Shown: positions 21,668 through 32,876 of the stretch, one piece after another
Layout: the number at the start of each line of letters is the position of its first letter
Numbering within the stretch: position 1 is the stretch's first letter
Origin: Xylogone sp. PMI_703
Lineage: Eukaryota; Ascomycota; Leotiomycetes
Direction of reading: 5' to 3'
NCBI GenBank assembly: GCA_021399445.1
Contig: JAJTUQ010000004.1
Span: forward strand, 4,650,001-4,714,000
DNA length: 64,000 nucleotides
Notes under the pieces: generated by a model
Told to the model about the DNA's origin: nothing
The model's input: only the letters and a program-made list of their open reading frames with translations
Databases searched by the model: none
Position numbers and translations under genes: made by a program

Positions 21668-23195
21668 ATGTCATCCACTATAAAACCATTTAAAATCGAC
21701 ATACCAGACAGTAAAATACATCGACTCCACCAGAAGCTCGATCTCGCGGATTACCCAGAGGAGCTGGAGGACGTGGGATGGAATTGCGGCCCACCACTGA
21801 GCGATATCAAGCGTCTTGCAAACCACTGGCGAAATGGATTCGACTGGCGCAAGCAGGAAGCGAGGTTGAATGAGATGGCTCAATTCACCATGGATATCGA
21901 TGTCGAGGGGTTCGAGACGCTGAATGTTCATTTCGTGCATGAGAAGAGTGTTGTTGATGGGGCGATTCCGTTGTTGTTCATTCATGGGTGTATGAAAATC
22001 TCCCATATCCTATCTATGAGCATCGTAGATTTCGACTGATTAATTGGATTTCACTGATGATTTTGGATTAGGGCCCGGAAGTTTCATCGAGGTTGAGAAG
22101 ATATTGCCGTTGCTTAAGGCGGGTGATGGGGGGCCTGCTTTCCACGTTGTCGCACCCTCGTTGCCGAACTTTGGGTTCTCATCTCGAGTGACCAAGGTGA
22201 GTTTTTCATCCATCATTCATCTCATTCATGTATTGCTTCTATCTAACTTTTTATAGAAAGGGTTTAGCCTTTTCCAGTACGCTGAAACTCTCAATAAATT
22301 GATGATTGGGCTTGGATATGACCAGTACGGTGAGTCACTCATCCCCCCTATTCACAATTATAATCAACCATCCAACTCCAACGAACCTATGAAGAGATTC
22401 ATCCCACTTCACCTCAATTCCATACAAAAATCTCACATCCCTCCATCACACACCACATACTGACCCCCTCCAGTCATCCAAGGAGGCGACTGGGGCGCCA
22501 TAATCCTCCGCGCCCTTGCCCACGCCTACCCAAACAACGTCCGCGGCCTCCACACGAACATGGTCCTCACCAGTTTCCCCAAGCCCCTCGCCGCACCCCT
22601 CAGCTTCATCAGCGCCATCACCCGCTACGCCCTGAGCGGCTACCTCCCGACACACTCATCCCTCGAACTCAGCCTTCTCGAGCGCGCAAAAGACTGGTCC
22701 TCCGGCTCCGGCCGCGCATACTTCGCGCAGATGGGCACCAAGCCGCAAACGATAGGGTACTCCCTGGCAGACTCCCCCGTGGGGCTCCTGGGCTGGATCT
22801 ACGAGAAGCTCGTGGCCTGGACGGACGAGTACCCCTGGACGGACGACGAAGTGCTCACGTGGATCAGCATCTACTACTTCTCGCGCGCAGGCCCCGCGGC
22901 GGCGAGTTTCATCTACTATGAGGCGGAGAGCGGGAGTAAGACCGCGGAGAGTTGGGGTCGGTTGCAGAGCTATCTGAAGGTGCCGATGGGGTTGGCGTAT
23001 TTCCCGAAGGAGTTGGCGAGTATGCCGCGGGTGTGGGCGGAGGCGGCATGGAATGTGGTGCAGGTGAGTACGCATGAAAAGGGGGGGCATTTTGCGGCTA
23101 CGGAGAGGCCGGATGCGATTGTGAAGGATTTGAAGGAGTTGTTTGGGAAGGGGGGGAAGGCTTTTGGGGTTGTTAAGGGGAAGAGTGGATACTAG
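21668..23195 (+). CDS. Epoxide hydrolase (microsomal type, EHN plus alpha/beta hydrolase)
   Basis: Four exons (21668-21989, 22072-22196, 22257-22329, 22474-23195) join to 413 aa. The N-terminal EHN region covers about residues 1-90 ([16 protein letters not shown]). The oxyanion motif HGWPGS spans an intron at residue 108. The nucleophile is Asp179 in GGDWG, and His379 in [11 protein letters not shown] is the catalytic base. These are the classical signatures of enzymes that open epoxides to diols through a covalent ester. No N-terminal membrane anchor is present, so it is probably cytosolic. Codon use in the last exon is markedly GC-rich at third positions compared with its neighbours, which is worth noting. 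It follows the P450 on the same strand, a sensible order for epoxidation followed by opening. Confidence 0.95.
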
Positions 23196-23354
23196 GGCGG
23201 GGTTGTTCTCTGCTTTTGTGGTGGAATCTTCGTACATATCTGTAGCGTGTTGGTTATGTGACATGATTGGGAATGAATAATGGAATATATATTAACTTTT
23301 ACTTCCTACATTATATGACTAAAGCAGAACTACATGCGTGGAGTGATCACTTTC

Positions 23355-26175
23355 TCATCTCAGCCCCTCATCTCTCGTGACGGCCAAGAACGTCAGGCTC
23401 CATAGCTGCACGATATCGCTCTCCGTAGGACTCTGTCCTGCGGGTGGAGGTAGAGTTCCAAAGTCCACGTAAGTAAACTTCTCAGTGGTATTGTCGTAGT
23501 TCCAGGACCAGACTTCGGTTTCAAGATGTGCTGAGTTGGCCTCGATAACATCCCAGACGGTGTTGTATGCCTTTTTGACATTTCCGTAAACGCTCGTATC
23601 AGTGCAGAATGCTGGTGCTGAAGAGGAGCCGGTCGAGCTACAGCGGGATAATTGCAGCTCCAGTCCACGAGCGAGCATGGCGAGTGGCCAGCTCCATATC
23701 ACGGTGCCGTGATAGGCATTGTGTGTCCAATTTGCTGCGTAGACTGGATTATCCCCGTATGCTGGGTTAGCAATCAGGACTCCAACATCCGTATAAAGTC
23801 CAGCTGGGAAGCGCCATTGAATGTTATTTGCGGTAGAGTTGAGGAAGCTTGTTAGTTGCGTTTGATTGGTTGTGTTCAAAAGGAAATGACGGAAACAGTC
23901 ATCTGTATTCATGACTTGGACCTGGCTGAGGTTGTTGTTACCATCAAGAGATAATGCGTGGAAGACAACATCAGAGTCAGGGATATCGGATTGAGAGGCG
24001 ATGCCCAGTCCGGATGAGTAACTTGTGAGTAGAGACTGGACATCGGATTGCGGGACTCTAACTTCAAAGAACTGCAGTGTCTCATCTTCCCAGACTTGTG
24101 CAATATTTTCAATTTCAGTGGCGTTGAATCCGCGTAGCAAGCCACTCTTTGCCAGACTCGCAATGCTTCTCAATGCTGCAGGCGCCAAGCCTGTGTTCAC
24201 ATCGTAGGGAATCCGGCCTCCTCCAATGCCGTAAGTGGAATCACGCCACTGTCCGACTATCTGATTATCTTTGAGGTGCATTAAATTTTCAGTAGTTTGG
24301 TTTCCAGGAGCAGCAAACGGCCGAGCCAGATTTACGATCTTGGAAGCTGTGAAGGTGAATAACTGCCCATAGGTTAAGTTGGAGGAAGATGGGAAGAAGG
24401 ACGCTTTTGTACTGTATATGGCTGTGAGCATAAAATAACTTTAGTTTTAAAATGTGACTGTACCTAAGAAATGCGGAAGCCCTTGAAGCTCCCCTTGGAT
24501 TTTGTACAAAGTAGCGATCCATCAGGATTGGGAGGTAGTAATCCGAGTCAATCTGTTTTATATTAGTCTCATTCCTCGGAGATGCACAGTCGTATATCCA
24601 ACTTAACAAAGGCAATGAAATGAGCTTACCATAGCATAATTACACTGCGGGGCTGTATCTGTGATATTATTCTGCAAGTTTAACCAGGTAGCATAATCAC
24701 TATAAAATCATCGTCAGTACCACGTCAAATCACAAATCTCACACAGTTGAACCGGACTTAAGAAAAGGAAGCATACCCAAGTGTTTCCTCATGGCAAACA
24801 CTCCCGTCCTGCCCTGTGGCATTCACTCGTTCCAGCACTGCAGCTATGACGGCCTCGATAGCGCCTCCTTTACCCTCACTTAGAACTGGCTCAAGCAGCA
24901 GTGCAGAAATCATAGAATCTCTTCCAAAATATGTTAAAAATCTCCAAGCCCCAGCAAGAAGCTTTGATGTGTATGATAAAAACGATAAAGCTTCCGTCTG
25001 CTGTGGAGACTGGGGGATGAGATCCTGAGAAGCAGGGGAGAGAACACTGGAAACGGAGAGCGGGGTAAGCTGGGGATAGTTGAACGTTGCGTTGACGATA
25101 TATCTCCCCGCGGGAAACGTAGCTACTGTAGAGTTGGTGGAGTTTTTGAGGGAAACTACAGTAGAAGTGTCGGTAGCCATGAAGGTCAGCTCAGTTGTGG
25201 TCAAATTATCCAGCCAAGTTCTACTCAGTTTCACTCCGGCCCCCGAGCCCATGAGAGAATACTGGATTGCATCTTGAATCTCTGGTCGCAGAAGACTGGG
25301 ACCCTCGGTGAAATCTCTAATTGTTCGAATACTTCCTAGGATTGCTAGCGACAAAGTTGCTGAGCTATTGAATTCAATTGTGGTGCTAATTCCCACGGAT
25401 GCATTCCCATTCCGATTCCCGGCTCCTCCACCCATGGCAGTTGGTACTTCATAAATTGCGCCTAGAGGCTCTCCGATAGATGAATTAACTACTTGGATAG
25501 CTAGTGATCCGTTGATACCGTTTTCTGGGGCAAACCATGCTGCCACACCACTGTTTCCAGCAGGCCAGGCGACGAGGAAGCGCGGGCCAATGATGGTGAG
25601 ATTGCTGTCTGGCAGAGGAGAAACGACGACAACTTGGGAGGAAGAATGGCAATCCGAGTGGAAGAAGTTCTCATATGGAGGAGAGCTGAGATGAAGAGTG
25701 GTTGAATTGGAGGTACATACTCCAGGAGCAGAACCTGGCGAGGTAGGAACAGAGCCGGGTGCCGAGGAAGTGGTGGTCGAGACTGGAGGATAGACCAAAT
25801 GACCATTTGCACATCTACAGCGTTCTAATAAGATTGACTACTCATTTGTGAGAAAGTTGTTTCTACTCACGAGTACATTTCCGGAAGATAGCAATCCGGG
25901 CCACATCGCAGGGTTGGTTCACCATTCAGGACGGGGCAGAGAAAGTTACCGTCGTAGCATGTGTACTGGATTGCGAGACGTCAATTAAAATGAAAATTCT
26001 CAGCAAATACAAAAGAAAAGTGCAATTGGATTGATTATCCTTAACTTACCTTGGAAGCATAGTAAAATGCATCTCCACATGGGAGTAGCGACTCTCCGCC
26101 GCCATTGGTGTTATTGCTGCTCCCCATCGCCAACCCCGCCATGCCGAAGGTTACGAAGAATCGAAGAAGCTCCAT
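23355..26175 (-). CDS. Secreted six-hairpin glycosidase-like protein with Cys-rich N-terminal module
   Basis: Six exons (26175-26050, 25965-25871, 25814-24777, 24699-24630, 24552-24464, 24411-23355) join in frame to 824 aa. Residues 1-18 form a signal peptide. A Cys-rich module follows (about 33-80), with the spacing CYDGNFLCP, LRCGPDCY and MYSCANGHLV; this resembles the Carb_bind/CBM52 type of glucan-binding domain. A Thr/Ser/Pro linker leads to the main domain. Motifs FGRDSMISALLLEP, HEETLGDYATW and WRDSTYGIGGGRIPYDVN recall the glycogen-debranching C-terminal and other (alpha/alpha)6-toroid glycosidases, where Asp and Glu act as catalysts. There are many N-glycosylation sites. It is probably an extracellular or wall carbohydrate-active enzyme. 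Substrate is not predictable, and it lacks the classical GH15 motifs. It is convergent with the epoxide hydrolase and likely lies outside the cluster. Confidence 0.8.
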
Positions 26176-29100
26176 CCTGACAGCTGCCACAACCAATGCC
26201 AGAGAGATATCTCAACAGCATATACTCCAGATGTGAACACAACAAGAATATTTTTAAAAAAAAAATAAAAGTTTAAAGTGGCATCCCTGCAATTAATAAA
26301 TACAGCAGATCAGCATCTCCCCGCACATCCGCATCTTGCTCCCTGCCGATCTCCATGATGTCGGGGCAGCTGGCAGCTCAATTGCAAGGAACAACTGAGT
26401 AACAAAACTGATTTTATCCAAGGATAACGGTTCAATCGCTCTCCAACCCGCCAAGCTTCCACACAGACGTCATCCGATCCCAACAATCCACGAGTCCCTC
26501 GTTGCCACAGTGGTCGTCAATCATGACCACGTTGTCCTGGTAGGTCCAGAGTGTGGGGAAGAACCCCGGAATTGAAATCCATGAGTGGATAGAATGTTTC
26601 TCTCGGAGCTATCACCGGTCGCATTGCGGGGGCATTATTAAGAATCTAACTTGAGATGTTAAAGAGGGTAAAATGCTAATGTCTAGCAAGACGAGAGCAA
26701 GCTGCGGATTTGTTGGTCTGTCGAATGGAAGTGCCGGATGCTGGCGGGAAGGGAAAGGTGAGAGAGAGGGGTTTGAAGATCCTGCTTGCTTTGCGGAAGG
26801 TTCATGCGGTCGGGCTATCCGAGAATACGACCAGCAAATGAGAACAGCTGCGTGACGATGTCTTTCGTCGGCCATGATATCATATGTAAGAAGTGGGATT
26901 CTAAATAAAAATAAAGGTTTTAGATGTCAATTTCTCATTGATGAAATAGAAATTTACAGTGAGTGAGTGGTTTAGCTGGTTTATGAGCTCAGGGTCATAA
27001 GTATAAGTTCAACCTCGAGACAGAGGCCAATAAGTACAACACCCGTGAACAGGCTCACCATCATAACTAAGACAACATCGATCTAATCTTAGAAAAGAGA
27101 TTGCTTTCGCCTCCGTACCATGATGAAACTCTCCATAATCCCATCTTGTAGATGCAGAAAGTATCTGAGGCCGTCTCGAAAAATATCCTCAGCCGTTCCG
27201 TCTCACTGCACAAAAAGCACTCCCAACTAGATCTTTGACTCCTCCTAACAAAATAATCCCAAGACGTGTGGGCGCATATTCTTAATGCATTAGATTGCTG
27301 CACCGGTTGAAATGACTATAAATGAGAGGTATGAGGGCGACCGAGGTTCGTGAGATAAATGACTTACAATAGGAATCACAACGATGTTAATACTTTTGAA
27401 ATCTCTAATGCGAACTTATTTCATAGGTTTAATAGAGCTTAATATAGATTCAGTCTAAACAAACCGAAGGAGTACACCTCCGTTGGTAGACGAGTAATTA
27501 TAGATTTCATTTTACGAGTATTTAAGCATTATTTCTCTACGTACGAAAACGAGTAAGGCTAAAGCATCGCGAGTAATTCGACGAAGAAAACAAGATCCAA
27601 CAGATGGTGAGACATCACGCCTAGTGGTATGATTCTTTGTGTTTCAAAGAAACATATTTATATGAAGCAGAAATATACAAATACATAGCAATTTGTTTCG
27701 TACGGCTAAATGGAACTCCCTTGCGAGTGTCTGTTAAAATGAGCCATACCTCCGCATTGTAATCGAGATATCTATGCACTAGCTTGAACTTAGTCTAATG
27801 GGTTGCTTATCCACTAGACAGATGCTGGAAATGAGTTACTGTAGCGGCCCATTCTGCTGGGCTGACTGAGATAGCGTGTTCCTGAAGCCTTAAATCTTAT
27901 TAGTAAGACCCGCTTGAGAATCAGGAGTGCTCCAAATTACGCTGTTTAGTCTTATACGGTGCAAACATCGGAAGTCTAGCCTGCTTGCTTAGCATAGTAG
28001 CTAACGGTCTAGCCTGACGTCCTCTGGCCGAGGGGAGATTAGAGTCATCGGGAACAGTCAGACTACCCCGTATACGTATACTGGAACCTTTTTCTCGAAT
28101 ATCTTACCGCTGACTACTTCAATTGCTACCGTTGATACGGGTATGATAAAGGCCGATTAGTGGTGGTCGAAAATAGCTACTGTAATCGACAGAGTCTTAG
28201 AGCGGCTGGCCAATGGATGGCCAGTGCTTCCTACGCACATACCTACATTCGTACCCGATAATGGAAAGTAAAGGACGGTTGACTGAATAAGGTATCTAGT
28301 GGGAAAGTAGCATCACGTGATTCGTAGGAGAAATCTTATTCTACTTCCGCTTTTCGTTTCGATACGGGCGGGTCTTGGTCATCACCTAGTGCTGACGACG
28401 AGATGAAAAGATTATCGGGCTAGGTCCGCCTGGCCGTTTCGCCGGATGGTTCTGACACGAAGTTACCATGAAAGATGGGAAATGAATGACAAAGATTTTT
28501 GATAGGTGTGGCCTGAACTGATTTCAACTTCACACCGCAAAATGCGGGTTTGCCAAGGGTGTGATCCTACCATTGGGCCTCTCTGTACCCAGCACTTAGT
28601 ATACTGCACCTTATTGTTAAGCATGAATGAATAGCCTGACGACCCTGCATTAAGGCCTCGCTAGCCCAAGCACTTGTTGACTTCCATAGCGCCGTACCGG
28701 TATTGTAAGAATGCACCACGGAAACCTTGAAACGGCCCAATCTGATTAATAATCTCGTGCTATGCCAGATGTGCTTTTCTGTGGAAGGCAAGAGGTCAGA
28801 TCTATCCAGCTCAATTATACGGTATTGACGGAATGCCACAGCATTTGATCAGAATAACATACCTCCGTAAGCCAACAGTCATCTCTTTGCAACCAGTGTA
28901 ACAGTGTTCCGATGTTCGGAATGAAGCCGTCATAGGGTAGTTGGTTGCGGTACCTGACTAGCTGACTAATATCCGCTAATGGACTCAGGTACAAACAACT
29001 CTAACCAGGTACGGTTAGACTCCAATGCTCAAGGAGGCTCTTGTCTTTCATCTTCATCTTCCGTCCTCGTCTCCTTCGACGTCAATCCATCAATTGACAT

Positions 29101-29653
29101 CGCGTACAACAGACTGATCTTTGCTGATCAACACAATAGCTGCACTTAGATCGCGATGTCCACTGGTGGTCTGGAAGCATGAACAGCAGCCTCAAGCTTC
29201 TGATCTCTTCATTTCCGTCTCTAGTGCTGACGTGCTACGTCCCAGGACTCGTAACATTGCGGGTGGTTTGTGGGCCTGTCCAGCCTCAGGCCCCAGCGAT
29301 GGTGTGTTCAAGCTCTAAAGAAGGTTTAGGAACCCAATCCACCCTGGCTGGTTTGATGTTTATTTTTCTCTCATGCATTAATTTTTGGCATTTTTAGCAA
29401 GGACTACTACCGAAATAGAAGCTAAGTCATCTCTTTCCAAGCCCAGTCGTCGTCAGTCCCAGCGGTAAGGCTCCCAGGATGCTGCAAGTCTTGCCCGGTA
29501 CTCCAGACACCGTCAGCTTAGGGAACGCGATCTTATATTTCCTCTTCTCTCTTTTCCTTCCTTTCTCTTTCTTTTCTGTTTCCTTTCACTCGTGACTGGA
29601 CGACGACAATATCACGCTCCGTCGAGTCCATTCTCGTCCCCGAGGTTGATAGG
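26176..29653. other. Long region without a recognisable gene
   Basis: About 3.5 kb. The first few hundred bases hold the glycosidase promoter. From about 26900 to 29100 the sequence has balanced base composition but only short frames on both strands, and none reads like a known domain. A frame at 28567-28839 (minus) is the longest, without recognisable features. This may be decayed mobile DNA or a non-coding transcript. The last 600 bp, with pyrimidine-rich runs near 29540-29600, is the likely promoter and 5' UTR of the next gene. Confidence 0.45.
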
Positions 29654-31801
29654 ATGTGGTCAGTGGCTTCTTTGTCCGCTGCGGCGGCGCTTTTTATGTT
29701 TCCCATCGCCAATGCTTTTCCTGGTCAGTATTTGCTACAAGCCGAGCATGCCATCCTTCATAGTATCAAACTCACGAACAAGAGACTAACGATTGCGCCA
29801 TAGCCAATTCGTCAATCCCAGCTTCGACGCCAGCTTCCATAACGTCAGCCCCTTCATCGGCTTCTCAGTCCTTTTCCCCCGCTGGTCCATTCCCAACCGC
29901 GTCCTCTTTTGGAGGCGGCGAGTTGGGTCTTTTCCAAGAGTTGTTCACTGGCTACAGCACTTCTCCACTGCTCAGTGAATTCTGCGTCTCGTCAGCCTTT
30001 GCCAACTTCACTGATCAGACTCTTCACACCATAACGGAGACGACCACGTTCCCCATCTCCTCTGTGGGTTCTTCCGAGATCTTAACTACCGTTACCACGA
30101 CCTTTGCTCCTGGCATAAGTGCAACATTTGCATCGCCGTGCTGCAGCTCATGCACCCTTACAGCTAGCCATGTGGACCTATTCTACTGGCCCACGCCTGC
30201 TCCTTCCAACTTCAACGGGTCGACCGTAGTCAGTGATGGCATTACTTTGTAAGTAGAACCACTCTCTTTAGGTGTGCATTTGCGTTGGCTAACTCACATA
30301 CAGCACGTCTCCATCCATATACCTTCTATTTGGGGAGGTGACTGCTGCTAACCTCTGTGGAGAAATTGCCACCCTCAGCACCCCTAAAATCGTCTCCCTT
30401 CCTCCTGGTCAACTCAGTTCGTTCATAGGAGGCCAAATGAGCATCGAGTCCACCACATCCGTCAACTTTGAGGATCTTAATGGATGCCCTACAACCTCAC
30501 TTGACCCGGCTACACAGGAGTCTGAGTTCTTCCGCTGCAGCCCTTTCCTGGTCATGCCAACAGAAGTTACCTCGCTTGATCCAGGTTTTGCTGGTTGCAC
30601 GCCTTTGCCTGCTGGGTTGTTGGATCCTCCATCGGTATTGACGCATGTCACTGGAATACTTCCCGCCAGTTCAGCACCCGCGTCGGTGTCGGTAATCACC
30701 CCTGTTGTACCATCCAGTACACCTCCTGCTCTTCCACAATCCACACCTCCGGCATCTACTCCTGCAGCAACACCCGCCCTGCCACCACCGCCACCGCCTG
30801 CTCCATCTTCAACCACGGCATCGCCGCCTCCTCCTCCTCCTCCACCTCCATCGCCATCTTCTTCAACTATAGTGGCAGCTCCACCGCCACCCCCGCCGCC
30901 GGCTTCTGCTACTCAGACAGTGGTTCCCCCAGTAGTTCTTCCACCTCCTCCACCGCCAGCCAGCACACCATCTACTCCTACTGAAGCTCCACCCCCACCA
31001 CCTCCACCAGCCTCCGCTACTCCTCCAACTATTTCTCCGCCGGTAATTCTTCCTCCTCCCCCTGCACCAATTAGCCTACCTTCAATCAAGCCAGTCCTCC
31101 CTGGTTTACCACCGACTCAAGGAGACGGGCCTCAACCTCCGCCTCCGCCTCCATCTCCACAATCACCAGCCTTACCTAGCACCCCGCCGACACAGCCATC
31201 TCCGCCTCCGCTTCCGTTGTCATCGCCGGCTAGTTTGCCCCCATCTCCACCATCACCACCTCCGGCTAGCTTACCTACAGTGCCTCCATCCACACCTCTA
31301 GCTCCAGCTCCGGCTCCAGCTCAATCCCAAGTTGCAGGAGGATCTGGTTCAGAATCAGGATCAGGGGCTGCAACGGGACCTACAGCAGAACCAAGCGATC
31401 CCACTAGCTCGATTGTCCCTAGCTTGTTTCCATCAGCAGCAGTACCAGTATCCGATCCTGGCTCGACAGACTCGGCACCCGCTCCAATAAGTTCAGAAGC
31501 TGCTGGAAGCACATCTCTAGTGGTACCACCACTAGTGCCTGTATTGACTAGTACTGTCGGTTCTTCTGCCCCATCTGATTCAGCCTCGGTCGAACCGACA
31601 GTCGAATCGAGCACAGAAACCTTGTCAGGAGCCGTTACTTCAAGTGTCCAGGGAGCAGCCGCCTCTTCAACTACGACGTCTGCACCATCAGCAAGTGGCT
31701 CGGGGTCGCTACCTTTTAAAAACGGCTCCAAGAAGACGGTCTCTAACATTGGCATCGGTGCCGCGCTTCTCAGTATCTCAGCTGTTGTATTTCTGTTTTA
31801 A
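29654..31801 (+). CDS. Proline-rich, probably GPI-anchored cell-wall protein
   Basis: Three exons (29654-29723, 29804-30248, 30304-31801) join to 670 aa. The N-terminus is a signal peptide (residues 1-22, ending IANAFP). A folded region to about residue 340 contains Cys pairs (CCSSC, NGCPT, FRCSP). The centre, roughly 345-530, is dominated by Pro runs mixed with Ser, Thr and Ala (blocks of PPPPPP). A Ser/Thr-rich stretch then leads to a C-terminal hydrophobic tail (IGIGAALLSISAVVFLF) preceded by small residues, a good GPI-attachment pattern. The layout suggests a wall or surface structural protein carrying heavy O-glycosylation. No enzyme signature is visible. Several long frames on other strands are by-products of the biased composition. 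Confidence 0.82.
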
Positions 31802-32876
31802 ATAGTATTGGGATGTTAGTTGTCTTGCGCGCATTTCTAAAAATACTTAATGAGCATGTTAATGATAATATGAGGCCTTTGATGCATGACCTCCCGTGAT
31901 CCTGTATAAGAATGTATACTCTGGTGTTGAGAGCAGAACAGTTTTCCTTTTCTGCATAAGATATATACCCTTCGATAAGCTGTCATTGCGGAAGCTGTGT
32001 TATTTATATCCATAGAAAAAGAAAACATCAAGTCTATTAAGTCAATCAAGCTACCTATAATTACTTCTCCTATCTACCTGTTTTCATTACGAGGTAAATA
32101 TCATCATTTGTCGCAATTCAAATTGGAACCCTAGTGCATCAGGTTCTCCGTGTACACCAGCTACCAAGCCTCAGGCCTTCAACACTTCCGCTGGGTTGCA
32201 ACAATAACCATTTCTCGGTCTTAAAACTTTAATACTCAGATTATAAGAGGCTTATTAATAATGAGAATATAAAGGTAGTATAGAGTTATTACTAACGTGG
32301 AAGGTAATGTAATATTGTGACAGGGAAACATGGCATGTAATTATAATCATATTATTACGCTCACACTATCGCTTCCACAATATAAAGCTGAATATGGGGG
32401 TAATATAATAAGGCTAATTCTATAATCATATAGAGTAGAGGATATAAAGGCTTCATATGCGTTGCTTTACAGGTCCTTAACTAGGGTAGATATATCCATT
32501 TTAGGTTATATCCACATTGGGTTAGGTAATACACGTAATACGAGAATAAAATGTCCTGGTCGCATGGCTCATTGTGATTGATTTGCATTATTTCGGTGTG
32601 ACTGTGTAGTTAATTGTGGATTAGTTAAAGATTTGAGATGCTCTCCCGGAAGTCTGGACCCGTGTACCTTATTGTGTGACTAATATATTTATGTATTGAA
32701 TTTCGCTTTACCTTTATGCTTATCTATAATTAGACAGGCTTCTCTTCCACGGGTATTACTGTGGCCATTTATCGTGATGACTATAAACACGGGATCATAA
32801 TAGCCAAGACTTTGTATAATTCTGTATCTTATAGTTAATAACGGTTTAATAACCTCTCCTGCTTCAGACAGTAGAG
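31802..32876. other. AT-rich intergenic region
   Basis: About 1.07 kb, strongly AT-rich between 32220 and 32560, with no coding region. The 3' part should hold the promoter of the HET gene. Confidence 0.5.

Noticed and set aside
22656..23264. 202-codon minus-strand frame over the epoxide hydrolase
   Set aside because: It lies opposite a GC-rich, well-supported exon with catalytic motifs and reads as low-complexity His/Arg/Leu sequence.
23355..26175. Classical GH15 glucoamylase
   Set aside because: Secretion and starch-enzyme-like layout suggested it, but the typical GH15 catalytic signatures are not found; the motifs fit six-hairpin debranching-like enzymes better.
30409..31755. Long frames opposite the proline-rich gene
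   Set aside because: They mirror the low-complexity coding strand, have no signal or domain, and the plus-strand model has a signal peptide, phased introns and GPI tail.
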